Assembly (NCBI GenBank): GCA_949825025.1
Contig: OX463784.1
Coordinates: 11,242,783 to 11,306,782 of the forward strand
Source: Siphlonurus alternatus
Taxonomy: Eukaryota; Arthropoda; Insecta; Ephemeroptera; Siphlonuridae
DNA: 64,000 nucleotides
Reading direction: 5' to 3'
This document shows, piece by piece, positions 1 through 12,119 of the stretch. The translations under genes and the position numbers were made by a program. Position 1 is the first letter of the stretch, and each line of letters opens with the position of its first letter. The notes beneath the pieces were generated by a model. It was not told where the DNA came from. It was given only the letters and a program-made list of their open reading frames with translations, and did no database searches.

Positions 1-193
1 AGAAATAAGAGGAGGAGAGAGGGAATTATATATATTATTATATATACCATATAGAGTATTATGAAAATACGGGGGGAAAAGAAGAGGAGAGAAAGAGGTC
101 CCTCGTCCCGTAAGAAATACGACAATAACACGACTAATAGGTCTCAGGGAGAGTTTAGGCCAGGGAATGTCAGAAGCCAAATGTACATGAAAC

Positions 194-231
<38 letters not shown>

Positions 232-703
232 ATTTTTTGTGTACTCGGTTTAGTTGAAAAACATCGCAGCACAATTTATTGTGTTTTAAATGGAGACTTC
301 AATGTACGGGAAATTAATTGTTGGTAAACTATAATCACCACCACATGCCATGACATATTCACGACCAACACATCCAGTGGTTAACGACCGCACAATCACA
401 AAAACTGCCACGCCCCTTCGGAAGAGAGAAACAATCGATATAGGAACACCTGTTACAAGCAATCACTGATTGTCGCCACTTTGCGGCTGGAACATGTAGG
501 ATGTTGTTCATGCTGCTGATATTGCGTGGCTCCTTCCATTAGACTATACATGATAAAGAGAGAACTACAATTCGCATGCTAACTCGATCGTTAAATAAAT
601 TTAATAAACTTTATAATAGATAAATAATAAATAAATGTGATATTGTAAAAGTTAATACAAACTTCAAATTTGGCACACTTGTGTTTATATATAGTTGAGG
701 GTT
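1..703. other. AT-rich flank, no gene seen
   Basis: This stretch before the large palindrome is AT-rich, with a 24-base poly-T run at 199-222. The strand-symmetric A/T runs and frequent stops in all frames argue against coding. I recognise no repeat family here. Confidence 0.6.
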
Positions 704-711
704 ATCAAATG

Positions 712-3700
712 ACGAGGCGTTCAGGGTAGAAGACGGTATTCCACCGCCGCCCGCTGCGCATGCGCAGTAAGTATTTTTGCTTCAAATTCGCGCTAGTTTT
801 TATGAATATTTTTTGAAGCGGCTTGGAGTGCCTTGGAGTATTATATAATAATATTAATATATATAATTTATAATAATCAAGAGCTTTTATATATATAGCT
901 CGATAGCTGAGTCAATTCAATTCGTTTCTTCAAACAACTGGCTGTACATTGCAGGTACAACATAGATTACGTGGATTGCATCGATAGTCGACATATATAA
1001 TATTTATCTTTTTCATTATGACAAAATTTATTCTAATTATCAAATATATCCTATCTTAATTCGATCTTTTACGTTTTACGTGTACGTTATATCATAACTC
1101 ATAATTATTAAAAAATAATTAATTATTATTAATAATTATTAAATTATTGCAAAAAAGCAAAAAATAATAAATTGTAAATAAAATAAATTGGAAGCATATA
1201 TATAATATATATATATGCAGCTAGCTAATATAATTGGGTGCGCAGCATATAATATAATATATATTATAATAGTCTGGGATAATTCACTCAAAATGTGAAT
1301 AATCAATGCAATATAATATATGTTTTATATATTATATATATTGATTATTATTCATTTTATATTATCATTTTTAAAGCGGGAACAAATAATATACATATTA
1401 GGTACAATAAAATATATATATAATATATATATAAATATATATATTATATATATATATTATATCTACAGTCAGGGCCAGAAATGGTGTTCCGATCGTACGC
1501 TAAATTTTCGGCGGGAGGACTTTCAGCTACAAAGTTGAAATTTAATTGGCATATATACATGATAAAAAGCCAAGGGTTGTAAGTTATGTTAAATTAAGTT
1601 GATAGAAAAACTTTGTCCGATCAAAACCAAATTTTATTTCTAGAGGGTTCAATTCAATATATTTTTATTTCCATTTTTTCCTACAATCAAAGTGTCATAA
1701 TATACAATAACATTTGTTGAGGTTTATAGGACAAGTCAATAAAAAGCAGTGTTAGGAAATGTTCATAATGAAAGAATCAGTCCATGTCATTAATTTTCTT
1801 CTCACTTATTAAACAAAATCACAGTCATAATATGCTTTAACCTGTAAAAACACATATCTTGTAGCAGATTTTTCACATTTATTTTAAAATCACTAATATT
1901 TTTTATACACTTCACTGAGAGAGGGAGCTTATTATAAAGATTAAAAGGCAGCTCAAAAAGGGGCCACTTTTATACATCTCAAGTCTACACCACATTGAGG
2001 GAATATTATTTTTAACATTTCTTGTATTATGCTCATGTGTAACTTCATGTTGCTTATATATATAGTGACATATTTTTTTTAACATTCATTACACATTCCA
2101 AAATATAAATACATGGGAGTGGTAGCAAATTAAATTTTTTAAATAAAGGTAAGCATGAGGCAGATCTTTTAGCAAAACATATTGACCTTATTATTTTTTT
2201 TGCAATACAAATACTCTATGAGCTGTTGTACTATTTCCTTAGCAAATAATTCCATATTTAATAATTGAATGAAAGTTTGCAAAACACGTTTCAAAACACG
2301 TTGAATCTAATGGTGTAATTTAAAATGTGATAAAACAACTCCTAACGAGATATCAACCCTTAAATTACGTTAAAAAATAATTTCATCCTAATTTTGACAT
2401 TACCTTTATTAAAACGAGCTAATTTTTTTACCCCAGAAAACACATTTGAATTTTTTAAATCGGAGTTAGTTAAGGATTTCAACAATAGGTGTATAAATAC
2501 CAATCCCTAAAAATTAAATCCTTAACTAACTCCGATTTAAAAAATTCAAAGGTGTACCGTTTTCTGGGGTAAAAAAAAAATACCTCATCGTTTTAATGGT
2601 ATATAATGTCAAAATTAGGATGAAATTATTTTTTAACGTATAAAGGGTCTATATCTCGTTAGTGGTTGTTTTTATCAGAATTTAAATTACACCATTAGAT
2701 TCAACGTGTTTTGAACCCTCTAGAAATAAAATTTGGTTTTGATCGGACAAAATTTTTCTATCAACTTAATTTAACATGGAAATCCCATAAGGAAGTAATG
2801 CAAATCGTGAATCCACCCCTAAAAAGGCATGAAAGAGTGATTTAAAAAAAAAATCTAACACATGTAAAAAAGTTTACAACCCTTGGCTTTTTATCATGTA
2901 TGCCAAATTTCAACTTCGTAGCTGAAAGTCCTCCCGCCGAAAATTTAGCGTACGATCGGAACACCATTACTGGCCCTGACTGTATATATATATATAATAT
3001 ATATTTATATACATATTATAACATATATATACTGTTATTGTACCTAATATGTATATTATTTGTTCCCGCTTTAAAAATGATAATATAATGAATAATAATC
3101 AATATATATAATATATAAAACATATATTATATTGCATTGATTATTCACATTTTAAGTGAATTATCCCAGACTATTATAATATATATTATATTATATGCTG
3201 CGCACCCAATTATATTAGCTATAGCTGCATATATATATATGCTTCCAATTTATTTTATTTACAATTTATTATTTTTTGCTTTTTTGCAATAATTTAATAA
3301 TTATTAATAATAATTAATTATTTTTTAATAATTATGAGTTATGATATAACGTACACGTAAAACGTAAAAGATCGAATTAAGATAGGATATATTTGATAAT
3401 TAGAATAAATTTTGTCATAATGAAAAAGATAAATATTATATATGTCGACTATCGATGCAATCCACGTAATCTATGTTGTACCTGCAATGTACAGCCAGTT
3501 GTTTGAAGAAACGAATTGAATTGACTCAGCTATCGAGCTATATATATAAAAGCTCTTGATTATTATAAATTATATATATTAATATTATTATATAATACTC
3601 CAAGGCACTCCAAGCCGCTTCAAAAAATATTCATAAAAACTAGCGCGAATTTGAAGCAAAAATACTTACTGCGCATGCGCAGCAGGCGGCGGTGGAATAC

Positions 3701-3724
3701 CGTCTTCTACCCTGAACGCCTCGT
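712..3724. mobile_element. 3.0-kb palindromic foldback element with 8-bp target duplication
   Basis: Bases 712-1652 are the reverse complement of about 2711-3724, and 2290-2500 pairs with 2505-2715, so nearly the whole segment is one inverted repeat centred near 2502. The ends are perfect inverted repeats (ACGAGGCGTTCAGGG). They are flanked by the same 8 bp, ATCAAATG, at 704-711 and 3725-3732. The left arm carries an extra 637-bp LINE fragment (1653-2289) and the right arm an extra stretch of about 90 bp near 2775-2870. No transposase frame is present. An 8-bp duplication fits hAT or P-like transposases, but the terminus does not identify the superfamily. The high arm identity over about 1.2 kb means either a young insertion or arm-to-arm gene conversion. 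Confidence 0.88.
1653..2289 (-). pseudogene. 5'-truncated LINE 3' end (C-terminal RT-protein fragment)
   Basis: Read on the minus strand, this holds the C-terminal tail typical of CR1/Jockey-clade LINE proteins. About 2250-1950 gives YGIIC, a stop, GNS, then VLQKKIIRSI, LPLFKKFNLLPLPCIYILE and HEHNTRN. A shifted frame then continues LYNKLPLSVKCIKNISDFK and ends at a stop. One in-frame stop and one frameshift show it is dead. The 3' end is near 1653 after an A-rich tail. It interrupts only the left arm of the palindrome, so it entered after that element formed. The C-terminal sequence differs from the 50-53 kb LINE, so it is another family. Confidence 0.8.
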
Positions 3725-3732
3725 ATCAAATG

Positions 3733-3993
3733 TACTTCAAAGTGATAAAAATGCTCTTTTACAGCGAATTGCAGTCCTTTCAGGGGTGCTTCCCCCCTCC
3801 CTAATTTTGGTACACGCACAAAAAATGAGAAAAAAAACTTCTTAAAATGATTTTTTATATTAATTTAAAAAAATTAAATAACTTAAAAATTATTTGCTTG
3901 ACTTGCATTTTTCTCATTGGTACTTGAATTTTAAGTCCTATATGAATAAATTTACTGGCCTGGAAATTTTGCTAATTAAATCGCAAGGATTTA

Positions 3994-4069
<76 letters not shown>

Positions 4070-4734
4070 TTCCTCATAAGAGCGCTGCTCTAAATGCTTT
4101 CTTTACTATAAATTGATACCGATAGAAAGCAATATATTATATAAGGAAACTATAATAATATGTAATAGTTGTCTCATATTGCGCGTATAATTACAGTACA
4201 TTAATTTCGGCACGAGATAATTTAAATTAAAACAGTTCTTACTATCAGAAAGTGTCGTTGTCTTGTTTTGCAATTAATTGTTTGTAAAAACACTAAAAAG
4301 TTAAGTGATAAAAAGAACGAGTCTAGAAGTCAAATATAGTTCAAATATTGTCCGCAACGTAATTTAAATAACAAATGAGAGCGCCACCGTATATTACTAT
4401 ACGAGTAATAAAATTGTAGTATGTGTTGGACGTAGGACAAAGGATTTTAATCGATGGCAAGCGCTGCTGGTTTAAACTTTATAAACTTCATCTATGTAAT
4501 TAGTTCACGAACGTTGTATCGCAATCCTTTCAAGTAACATAAAAAAAAGGAAAAAAAATCTGCAATAAACTTTTTATATAATATGTTCACCTCGGGGCAC
4601 TCTGAATGTGCTCGGTGTCACGTATAGTCTATGTTATATAAAATTGTACGGAAGGCCGTGGTTATCTTAAAAAAAAATAGGGGGTTAGATTCACAAATCA
4701 CAGTTCTTTTGCCCTACTCCAAATTGGAGAATTT
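3733..4734. other. Non-coding spacer with (TTA)n microsatellite
   Basis: An uninterrupted (TTA)n array of roughly 24 copies lies at 3997-4069. The long Leu-run frame that overlaps it is only the translation of the repeat. The remainder is AT-rich with no frame, splice pattern or repeat family I recognise. Confidence 0.7.
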
Positions 4735-4735
4735 G

Positions 4736-5357
4736 CATGACATTTTTTATTGCAGAAATGGATAGAGGGTATCAAATTATGCTACTCTGAATTTTTTCAG
4801 ATTTTTTTGAGAGCGGGAACTATTTTTAAAAAAATTATTAAAAGTCAGTTTTATGACGTCACGGGCGTTTAGCGCCTATCCTTTTCTTAAGGACAGACTC
4901 CTCGTGACGTCATAAAATCGACTTTAAATAATTTTTTAAAAATAGTTCCCGGTCTCTAAAAAATCTGAAAAAATTCAGAGTGGCATAACTTTGCACCTTC
5001 TATCCATTTCTGCAATGAAGTATTGACCTCAAATTTTTTTATTACAGAAATGGATTGAGGGTGCAAAGTTATGCTACCCTGATTTTTTTCAGGTTTTTTA
5101 GAGCCCGGGAACTATTTTTAAAAAATTATTGAAAGTTCTTTTTGTGACGTCACGAGACGCCGCTCTTTAAGAAAAAGATAGGACTTGACGCCGCGTGATG
5201 TCACAAAAAGGACTTTCAATAATTTTTAAAAAATACTTCCCGGGCTCTAAAAAATCGGAAAAAAATCAGGGTAGCATAACTTTTCACCCTCTATCCATTT
5301 TTGCAATAAAAAAAATTGAGGACAATACTCCATAAAAAAATGTCATGCAAATTGTCC
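4736..5357. mobile_element. Family B foldback, compound double copy
   Basis: Two family-B foldbacks are joined head to tail near 5025. Each arm carries the family signature TTTTATTGCAGAAATGGAT followed by an AGAGGGTGCAAAGTTATGCT-like block, and the mirror image on the other side. The loops contain TGACGTCAC palindromes (about 4855, 4912, 5150). The outer ends (TTTGCATGACA at 4742; TGTCATGCAAA at 5341) match each other. The pair therefore behaves as one element, perhaps one copy inserted inside or recombined with another. Confidence 0.75.
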
Positions 5358-6465
5358 ATTGCAAACACTTTGTTACTCAGAACTTGCAGCTCTAGTAAAT
5401 CAGAAAAGGGTTAACATTTGACTTGTTCCAAAAGACTACAAATATTGGGCACTTGATACAGTGATTCGTCTAAAGAACACCCACTCGTACATCCGGGATT
5501 AATTGCCAACCATCTTAACTGAGGTTTACATGGTTTCCTCAGTCACAAGCAGGTGAATGCTAATAGAATCAATGGATTGATATAGACCATGTCCGTTTTG
5601 GTTTGAAAAGGACCCACAAAACCCTTAGCGCGGGTTTACGAAGAGCCGGGAAATTAAGTTATAAAAAAATATTAAATTAAATTTAATCACTTTTACCATA
5701 CAATAGAGTTCAGTTGAAGAAAAAAATAAAAAAATGTAACATTCGTAGTATTCCGAGTTGTAATCTCATGAACATAAATATTTTTGTGGTAAAAAAATGC
5801 GGCCGCAACTCGCAGTTGCAGGGCTCCATTATTAATATTCGAGCGGTGCTAAGAGGATTATGGTCTCAAACTTTCGCAGCAGCAGCAGCGACAGCGTTTT
5901 GTTATGACAATCGCGTCACCCACCGTTCGTGATTACAAGAGACGATCGTGCAAATTTAAATTTGGAGAATGACGTCAAAATTTTCATTTTTCTACAAAAA
6001 CTTGAACTTAATTTGATTTGTATTGATAGAAGGGGTGTCAAGACGTGAGGGTATATAGGACTGTGAAGGAGACGCGTGGAAATATTTAGGAGGTGTTTAC
6101 CACCCCCTCAACGCTTCTTGAATAAAATATAGAGGGATGAAACACCACCTCTCCCCAAAAGACCCTGAACCGAGGGCAAAGAAGTTAAAGTTGGAGAATC
6201 CCTAAACATAAAAAATCAAACACGGACAAAAAGCATTAAATCCACAGGGACATAATTCCAATCAGTATTTTTCACACACAAAAAAATAAAAATAAATAAA
6301 TAAATAAATAAATAAAATATATTTTTTTTAAAATTTGTTTTTGTTTTATAATTCAGCATTGCAGTTTAAAATATAAGTCCATTTTTTTTTTATTTTTAAA
6401 TGTCACACCTGCTCAGCTGTCATGTACACTTGTCGTCTTGCAAAAGTTCCCACTTGCAGCCTTAA
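5358..6465. other. Spacer with a SINE tail fragment and (AAAT)n
   Basis: At 5512-5560 the sequence ACTGAGGTTTACATGG followed by TTTCCTCAGTCACAAGCAGG resembles the tail of the 5S-derived SINE seen near 21750 and 38225, so a tail-only fragment is likely. An (AAAT)n run sits at about 6286-6317. I see no gene. Confidence 0.5.
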
Positions 6466-6688
6466 GGTGCGTGGATTCAGATGCCGACAACGGCGATGCG
6501 ACGCGATTTTGTCACACAAGCTGTGAAATCCTATATGCGGCGAGCGAATTCGCCAGGTTGCGGCAGCAAACTCGCGTTAATTGCGATGCTCTTTTTTTAA
6601 ATCGCCAAATATAGCTGCCAATGGATGTCACAGCAAGTGCGCATTATTCGTGTCGCGTCGCATGATAAAAATCGCCAGCTGAATCCAT
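6466..6688 (-). mobile_element. Family A foldback MITE, TTAA flank
   Basis: Preceded by TTAA (6462-6465). Terminal block GGTGCGTGGATTCAG pairs with CTGAATCCATC at the other end. The core has the family marks GCGACGCGATTTT, AAGCTGTGAAATCCTAT, AAATCGCCAAATAT and AGTGCGCATTATTCG. It is inverted relative to the copies at 15555 and 16409. There is no coding capacity, so it is non-autonomous. Confidence 0.75.
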
Positions 6689-6689
6689 C

Positions 6690-6777
6690 TTTTTATTAAT
6701 CACCATGCCCTGTGTTATCGTTATGGGGCATGGTGATTATCAAGGCTGCAACGGGAAATTTTCCGAGGCGACGAGTG
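6690..6777. mobile_element. Family H foldback MITE, left arm truncated
   Basis: It carries the H loop and right arm: TTAATCACCATGCCCTG, then the mirrored GGGCATGGTGATTA, then GGGAAATTTTCCGAGGCGAC and GAGTG before TA. The left terminal block is missing, and the remnant abuts the end of the family-A copy, suggesting deletion at the junction. Confidence 0.7.
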
Positions 6778-6854
6778 TATATAATACCATTCGAAAATCC
6801 TTACATCTCTCTAAAAAGGTTGGAGATAAAACTAGGCACTCTTGCTCGCATTAA

Positions 6855-7191
6855 AGGCATACAGGCCTCAAATTACAAATCAGAGTCACCAAGTGGGTTT
6901 AGAGTATATAATCAACATTTGCATCATTTTCTTCCACGCGTGATGCATCCATGCGAAGTCGCAGTTCAAAGTAAGAAATTTAGTCCTTGATGACGTCACG
7001 AAGTCCTTGATGACGTCACAACTCAATGCTAATCGGTGCTAGCTGTGAGTTGTGACGTCAGCAAGGACTTTCTTTACAGCGCGACTTCGCACAGACGCAC
7101 CGCGCGCAGGTAAAAATAATACAAAATGTTGATTATAAACTTGAGCAGCACTTAATGTCTGTCTAATTTGTAATTTGAGGCCTGTATACCT
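6855..7191. mobile_element. Family K foldback with TTAA duplication
   Basis: The ends AGGCATACAGGCCTCAAATT and its near-complement at 7166-7191 are flanked by TTAA on both sides (6851-6854, 7192-7195). The stem centre contains a tandem pair of AGTCCTTGATGACGTCAC (about 6982-7020) and a mirrored copy after the loop. That places three TGACGTCA sites within 60 bp. The 92-residue frame over its left arm is a by-product. Confidence 0.75.
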
Positions 7192-7427
7192 TTAATATAC
7201 AGTAGTTGCGATTTCCTTTATTTGTGTGAACATGGAGAAAACGTGGTTTGTGTAGCCAAGCTTTGACAAAACCCAAGCCTTTCACTCTTAACTAAAGGTG
7301 GATTTACACTGTGTGTTTTTTTAGAGCAACGTGATATGAATACCATGCTGTGGATTTCTTTGGTTTAAAACCCGTCTTTTTTGAGCCCGTGGTTTTGTTG
7401 CCATAACGCGTGAAATCATCGTCAATA

Positions 7428-7690
7428 GAGGCTTCAAGTGTTCCCCGGCGGAAAAATTTTCTCCATAAGCCACCATGTTAAAAAATTTGATTTTTTTCTC
7501 ACTAACTATTAAAGCAATTAATTTGAAAACATCTTCTACCCCCCTCATTTAGAGGTCTTCTGATAATGAATCAAGAACTTATTTTCCTCTAAAAAATATC
7601 TTTAATGCCAGAAAAGCGGTTTCAAGTTTTTTTTACATAGATTTGGATGGGACTGTGGGAACACCGCAAAATCAACTGACTTGAAGCCTC
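7428..7690 (+). mobile_element. Family D element, TA flank
   Basis: It starts GAGGCTTCAAGTG and ends ACTTGAAGCCTC, with TA on each side. The inside is not palindromic. It has CTCCATAAGCCACCATGTTA, AGAGGTCTTCTGATAATGAA and ACCGCAAAATCAACTGACTT, all shared with 49659-49926 and, inverted, with 33685-34025. The TA duplication fits a Tc1/mariner-type source. The short minus-strand frame across it is not a gene. Confidence 0.8.
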
Positions 7691-7784
7691 TATAGGTGGC
7701 GAATGAACAAACTGCATGCATTTTTGATAGAGTACCTCGAATTACGTATTGTACATATTATAAATATTTTTGTTTTTGAGTCCT

Positions 7785-8525
7785 CTTGTCGTACAAGCTG
7801 TGAAATCCTATCCCGCAAGTAAATTTACCGAGCGAAATCACTCATTGAAATACGGGTCTTTCACCATACGTCACAAAAATATGACATCACGTGAATGTAG
7901 GCAAAAAGCACCTATTTAACATGGTAGTAGCATACCAAAAACTATTTATTTTCTGCGATATGACAATCGTGGTACATTTGACAATTATGTTATTTGATAG
8001 ATTGAGATGTCAAGTAAATGGAAAAAAATACAATATTTGCCAATGATATCTGTGAAAAATACAATAAATCATTAAATAAAATGTAAATCGACTCCAAATT
8101 TCACGTCAATAATGACCATTTTACGACACTTATGCACTGATATTGACCCTAAGATTCTTAAAAAAATTCAGCCAATCACCGGCCATTGCTTTCCCCGCGG
8201 ACTTTTGAATACGAGGGGGAAATGGAACAACAAAAAGTAATGATAAAGAATCTAGGTAAAATAAAAAAAAATGTATATGTTCAAGTTGTGTACATTTATT
8301 TCTTACGTATATATTATTGTTAAAAAAAAATTAAAATGTGTTAAATTAGGAGGAATAAATCAAGTGATTCCAGTTCCCTCTCAGCACCTACTGCTGAATG
8401 TAAACAACAACAAAGCCAAGCAAACGCTATATACTCTTTTTTAATCGGCAAATATGGCCACCAATGGATGTTTCAGAAAGTTATTCGCGTCGCTAGCTAA
8501 AAATCGTTCATGTAAATCCACCTGC
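7785..8525. repeat. Two family A fragments in otherwise empty spacer
   Basis: About 7787-7830 (CAAGCTGTGAAATCCTAT) and about 8430-8525 (GGCAAATATGGCCACCAATGG, then ATCGTTCATGTAAATCCACC) match the right and left parts of family A. They may be the two ends of one copy split by about 600 bp of unrelated sequence, or two independent relics. Nothing coding is seen between them. Confidence 0.5.
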
Positions 8526-9169
8526 AACTTCCTTTGTATGAAAATGTGACGTGGTTTGTGTAGGCAAGCTGAGGCACCAAGGTTCGCCAGATAACACCCA
8601 CATGGAAGAAGAAGAAGCTGATATATTTTTCAGCGCTCGTGTCGGTGAATAATTTACCAAGCGCTGTCGCACAACGTCTGTGCTGCCTCACTTTTGTGAG
8701 AGACTCTGATTTTGTGTGTGTCTGCATGATAAAAGAGAGGCATTGGAACCAAGCTGTTCGTGACGTTATTAGAAAAAGAAAAAAAACTTGTTTGCAAATG
8801 TTTAACATGTTAACTGAATTTTGTTTGAACGAATTCTTACAGTAATTTCTCAAATCAAAATCCTTCACGTAAAATAAATTGAACGCTGGCAGAGCTCATT
8901 CGAAAATAATCGTAAAATTTTATGAAATTGTGGTAAATTAAGAATGACAGGGAACAAAATGAATAAAATAAAATAAATGTACCTTTAAATTAAGAATGTC
9001 AGGGAACAAAATAAATGTGACAGTTTTAACGATATGCAAGTGCAAGATACTACCTTTACTATACCTTATATCTCCGGTACAAGTTTACAACAACTCATTT
9101 CTTTGCATGTGACAGCCTTGACAATGTCACTCAGAAGTTTCATATATAAAATGAAAATGCAGCTTTTTT
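8526..9169. other. Spacer; overlapping short frames on both strands, not recognised
   Basis: Bases 8497-8868 are open for 123 codons on the minus strand, and 8639-8845 is open on the plus strand. The minus frame runs into the family-A remnant at its end and has no recognisable domain. A GAA-rich stretch lies at 8605-8613. I treat both as chance frames. Confidence 0.4.
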
Positions 9170-9170
9170 T

Positions 9171-9273
9171 AGTCGTCACCTCAGAAAATTTCCCTTTGCA
9201 GCCATGTCACTTTGTCCCGTAAGAATAACACAGGGCAAGGCTGCAAGTGGGAAATTTTCCAAGGCAACGAGTG
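9171..9273. mobile_element. Family H foldback MITE
   Basis: GTCGTCACCTCAGAAAATTT, CCCTTTGCAGCC and the mirrored GGCTGCAAGTGGGAAATTTT, CCAAGGCAACGAGTG before TA form an almost fully self-complementary 103-bp element. The loop is shortened relative to the 59512 copy. Confidence 0.75.
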
Positions 9274-10869
9274 TACATTACTGCAATGTACATTGCACTT
9301 TACGGTTAACTTAAACTTCACCCCTGCATGATGCTTGATTAGCTGAAGCTGCAGTGTTTCAATTTAAAAAAATTTTCAAGTTCTCGACACTTTTGTGATT
9401 TAGTGACAACGATCGCACCCAGAAAAGGATTAACGTTCAAGCTGTCCCGAAGTATGTGACCAAAAGTTTCAGTTTTGACTCTTATAGCGGTACACACATT
9501 TGACCTCGTGTACTCTATATCGTATACTACTGTTTATATGTGAAAGTCGAACTGTGATTGGTCACTGACAAAATGTCCTTTTTTTTTTTACTATTTCCGA
9601 GAGTATAGTTAAAGTTGTCGTCAATCGCACCCAGAAGAGTAGTAACTTTGCTCCTCCAATTTTGCCACGGACAATTTAGTCCGTAAAGTTTGGACCATGC
9701 GTCACCACACATGAGATGTCAAATCTTGACAACGAGTTTTTTCAATAGGAGATAGTACTTTTGTGTGCTCAGCATAATAGTCACAGAAAATATCTTATTC
9801 TATTTCAAACATATATTTTTTTTATTATACAAAGAAAAACTATAAATCGAAATTGAACTGATAGGTAAGATTGAAATGAAAGTTCGTATGTATACGAGTG
9901 ACTTATTCAAATGTTTTCAGTGAAATAATGTTATCCATAAGCCACTATGTTAAATTTTGTTGAAAAATATTTTGTTGATTATTGAAAGCTATTTTATTTT
10001 TAAATAAAAATTACCCATCACATATTTTTGGGGTATTTTAATTTTGAATCAAAAATTTAATTTTCTCTACCAACAATCGAAAGTTTACGCCTGGAAATTT
10101 CCAAAAGTGATGCAAATTACATAATTCCGCTTTTATTTAGCCCGCAATATAGGAAGTGGAAATCAGTAGAAAATGCGCTATTTCCGGAAATTTTCAGGCA
10201 CCAACTCTCGCTTGTTTGACTGTTTGTGCTGAAACAGTTAAATGAAGTATCTTGTTTTACATTATAAATAATGCATGTGGGTTCAGAGAAGAGCACTATA
10301 AAATCAGCACGAAGCTTTTAATGAACAAGTTTATTTTGATGTTTTCATGCTAAAGTAATAAACAAACAATTTGTTTATTTTAGCTCTCATCTTTATTCTA
10401 GCATCAGGTGTAGTCAGCTTTTAGCAAAGTTGGCTGTCATTTCAAGCGTAAAATTTGTGAAAGTCTGTAAAATGCGTGAAAATACTGACAATTAACCTAT
10501 TAAATTACATAATTATATATTATTTTAAAAGTAATATTTCATTTATGAAACAGCAATTGATTCATAATTGACTATTGAATTTGTTGTCTTTCGTTGTAAA
10601 TATTAATCAATTGCCTCTATAACATCTCATCCTTATTAAAATAATGCATGATAAAACACAATACATACATGACTTTGATGTGATTAGATTTAACGCATGA
10701 ACATACAACACTTTATGTAAATTATACGTATATTTTCCGTGTTTTCCCTCTAATATATATAAATCTACATTTTGAAGTTATTAGAATTGTCATTAAAATA
10801 AAATTGAAGACACATATTTAACCCGAGGTCTGTATACAACTATTTGAAACAATTAAAATTCTCTTTTAT
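9274..10869. other. Spacer with a family D fragment
   Basis: About 9905-10080 (ATCCATAAGCCACTATGTTA, then ATTGAAAGCTAT) is a diverged piece of family D. I see no gene or other known repeat in the rest, which is AT-rich. Confidence 0.45.
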
Positions 10870-10873
10870 TTAA

Positions 10874-11283
10874 AGGGGTACCAAAGTGAATACTTTTTTT
10901 TACATATTCGGGAGCTAAGAATTATTCTGTTATCCCTGTGTCTCAATATTTTCGTACGATGCCTAGTTATTTTAAAATTAATTATTTAGTTTGAAAAGTG
11001 AGTTCAAAAGCCGTTGGTTGATTCAAGTCGGTGCGCGCCCGCAGCAGCCGCTGATACGACGAGAATTTCCCGCGAATCATGAGAACCTCCTCCCGCCCCT
11101 TTCTTGTCGTATCACCGGCCGCTGCGGGAGCGCATCGGCTTGAATCAATCAACGGCCATAGAACTCACTTTTCAAACTAAATAATTAATTTTAAAATAAC
11201 TAGGCATTGCACGAAAATATTGAGCCACAGGGATGTTAGAATAATTCTTAGCTGCCCGAATATGTTAAAAAAGTAAATGACGT
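10874..11283. mobile_element. Family F foldback, copy 1
   Basis: It begins TTAA then AGGGGTACCAAAGTGAATAC. Its arms carry AAGAATTATTCTGTTATCCC, CAATATTTTCGTACGATGCC and ACTCACTTTTCAAACTAAAT, in mirror order around a GC-rich centre (about 11030-11150). The centre is in opposite orientation to copy 2 at 35345. The right terminus is decayed after about 11265. Confidence 0.8.
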
Positions 11284-11709
11284 AAGTAAACTATGAGTTA
11301 ACTTGATTGCTATAATGTACAACTATATATAAGAGACAACATATATGACGACGGCTTCGTTAACATAATCCTGTTCATATATATGTAGTTAGAAATTACA
11401 TAACTAAATGATATTCCATGATGGGAGAATGTCAGGGGAGCGTATATTTGAATAACGTGTTGTGGCAGTTCACACTGGTGGAATATCAAGTGTATAATAT
11501 TGATTGTCACCCTCGCTCGCTTGCAAGTGGCAATTGACGGAGTAGCTACTTGTAATTCAAGTATTCTGTTTTCGTTGGTACTAAACCTAAACAATTGATT
11601 TTCAAAATTAAATTAGAAAAAAAAATGTGATCAAAAAGTCCCAAATTAAGGAAACTATGGAAATTTTAGTGTTGATGGTCGGTGTGAAAGCATAATCAAA
11701 TAGGTTTAA
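11284..11709. other. Spacer, nothing recognised
   Basis: A 94-codon minus-strand frame (11310-11594) has no recognisable domain, no splice context and ordinary AT-rich composition. I do not call it a gene. Confidence 0.4.
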
Positions 11710-12115
11710 GGTAATACGCCCAATGTTATGTAAAAAAAATCTCTCACTTGAAATTTATGAAACATATCTTAAAATGTTTTCCTCTACATATCCTATCAGT
11801 AGCTAATAACAATAATAATAATAATATTAACGCGGCAAATGTGGCAATGCCACGGTATCAGGTATACAAATTCGAGCTAGTTTTTTTAGTTATGAATTTT
11901 TTAAGTCAACTAATTTAACAAGGGAGTTCCATTTCTCCATGTTAAAATAGTCAACTTTGAAAATTCATAACTCGAAAACTAGATCGAATTTGTATTTGTA
12001 AATTTGTATTTTAGCTATAACTTTTAATAGGGAGTGTAGAGAAGAACATTCGAAGATATGATTCATAATTTTCATGTGAGGGACTTTTTTTTAACAATGG
12101 CGTATTATTTTACCC
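11710..12115. mobile_element. Family E foldback, TTAA flanks
   Basis: TTAA is at 11706-11709 and 12116-12119. The ends GGTAATACGCCCAATG and CAATGGCGTATTATTTTACC are complementary in large part. The arms also share a TCTCTCACTTGAAATTTATG-like block, and the centre is TCCATTTCTCCATGTTAAAA. The terminus resembles that of family C (GGGTAAGATAACGC), implying a common transposase. Confidence 0.75.
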
Positions 12116-12119
12116 TTAA

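Noticed and set aside
712..3724. Polinton/Maverick with long terminal repeats
   Set aside because: Those have 6-bp duplications and many genes between the repeats; here the arms meet at the centre and no gene is present.
3894..4079. Leu-run plus frame
   Set aside because: Translation of the (TTA)n microsatellite.
8497..8868. 123-codon minus frame
   Set aside because: Ends inside a family A remnant and shows no domain or splice context.
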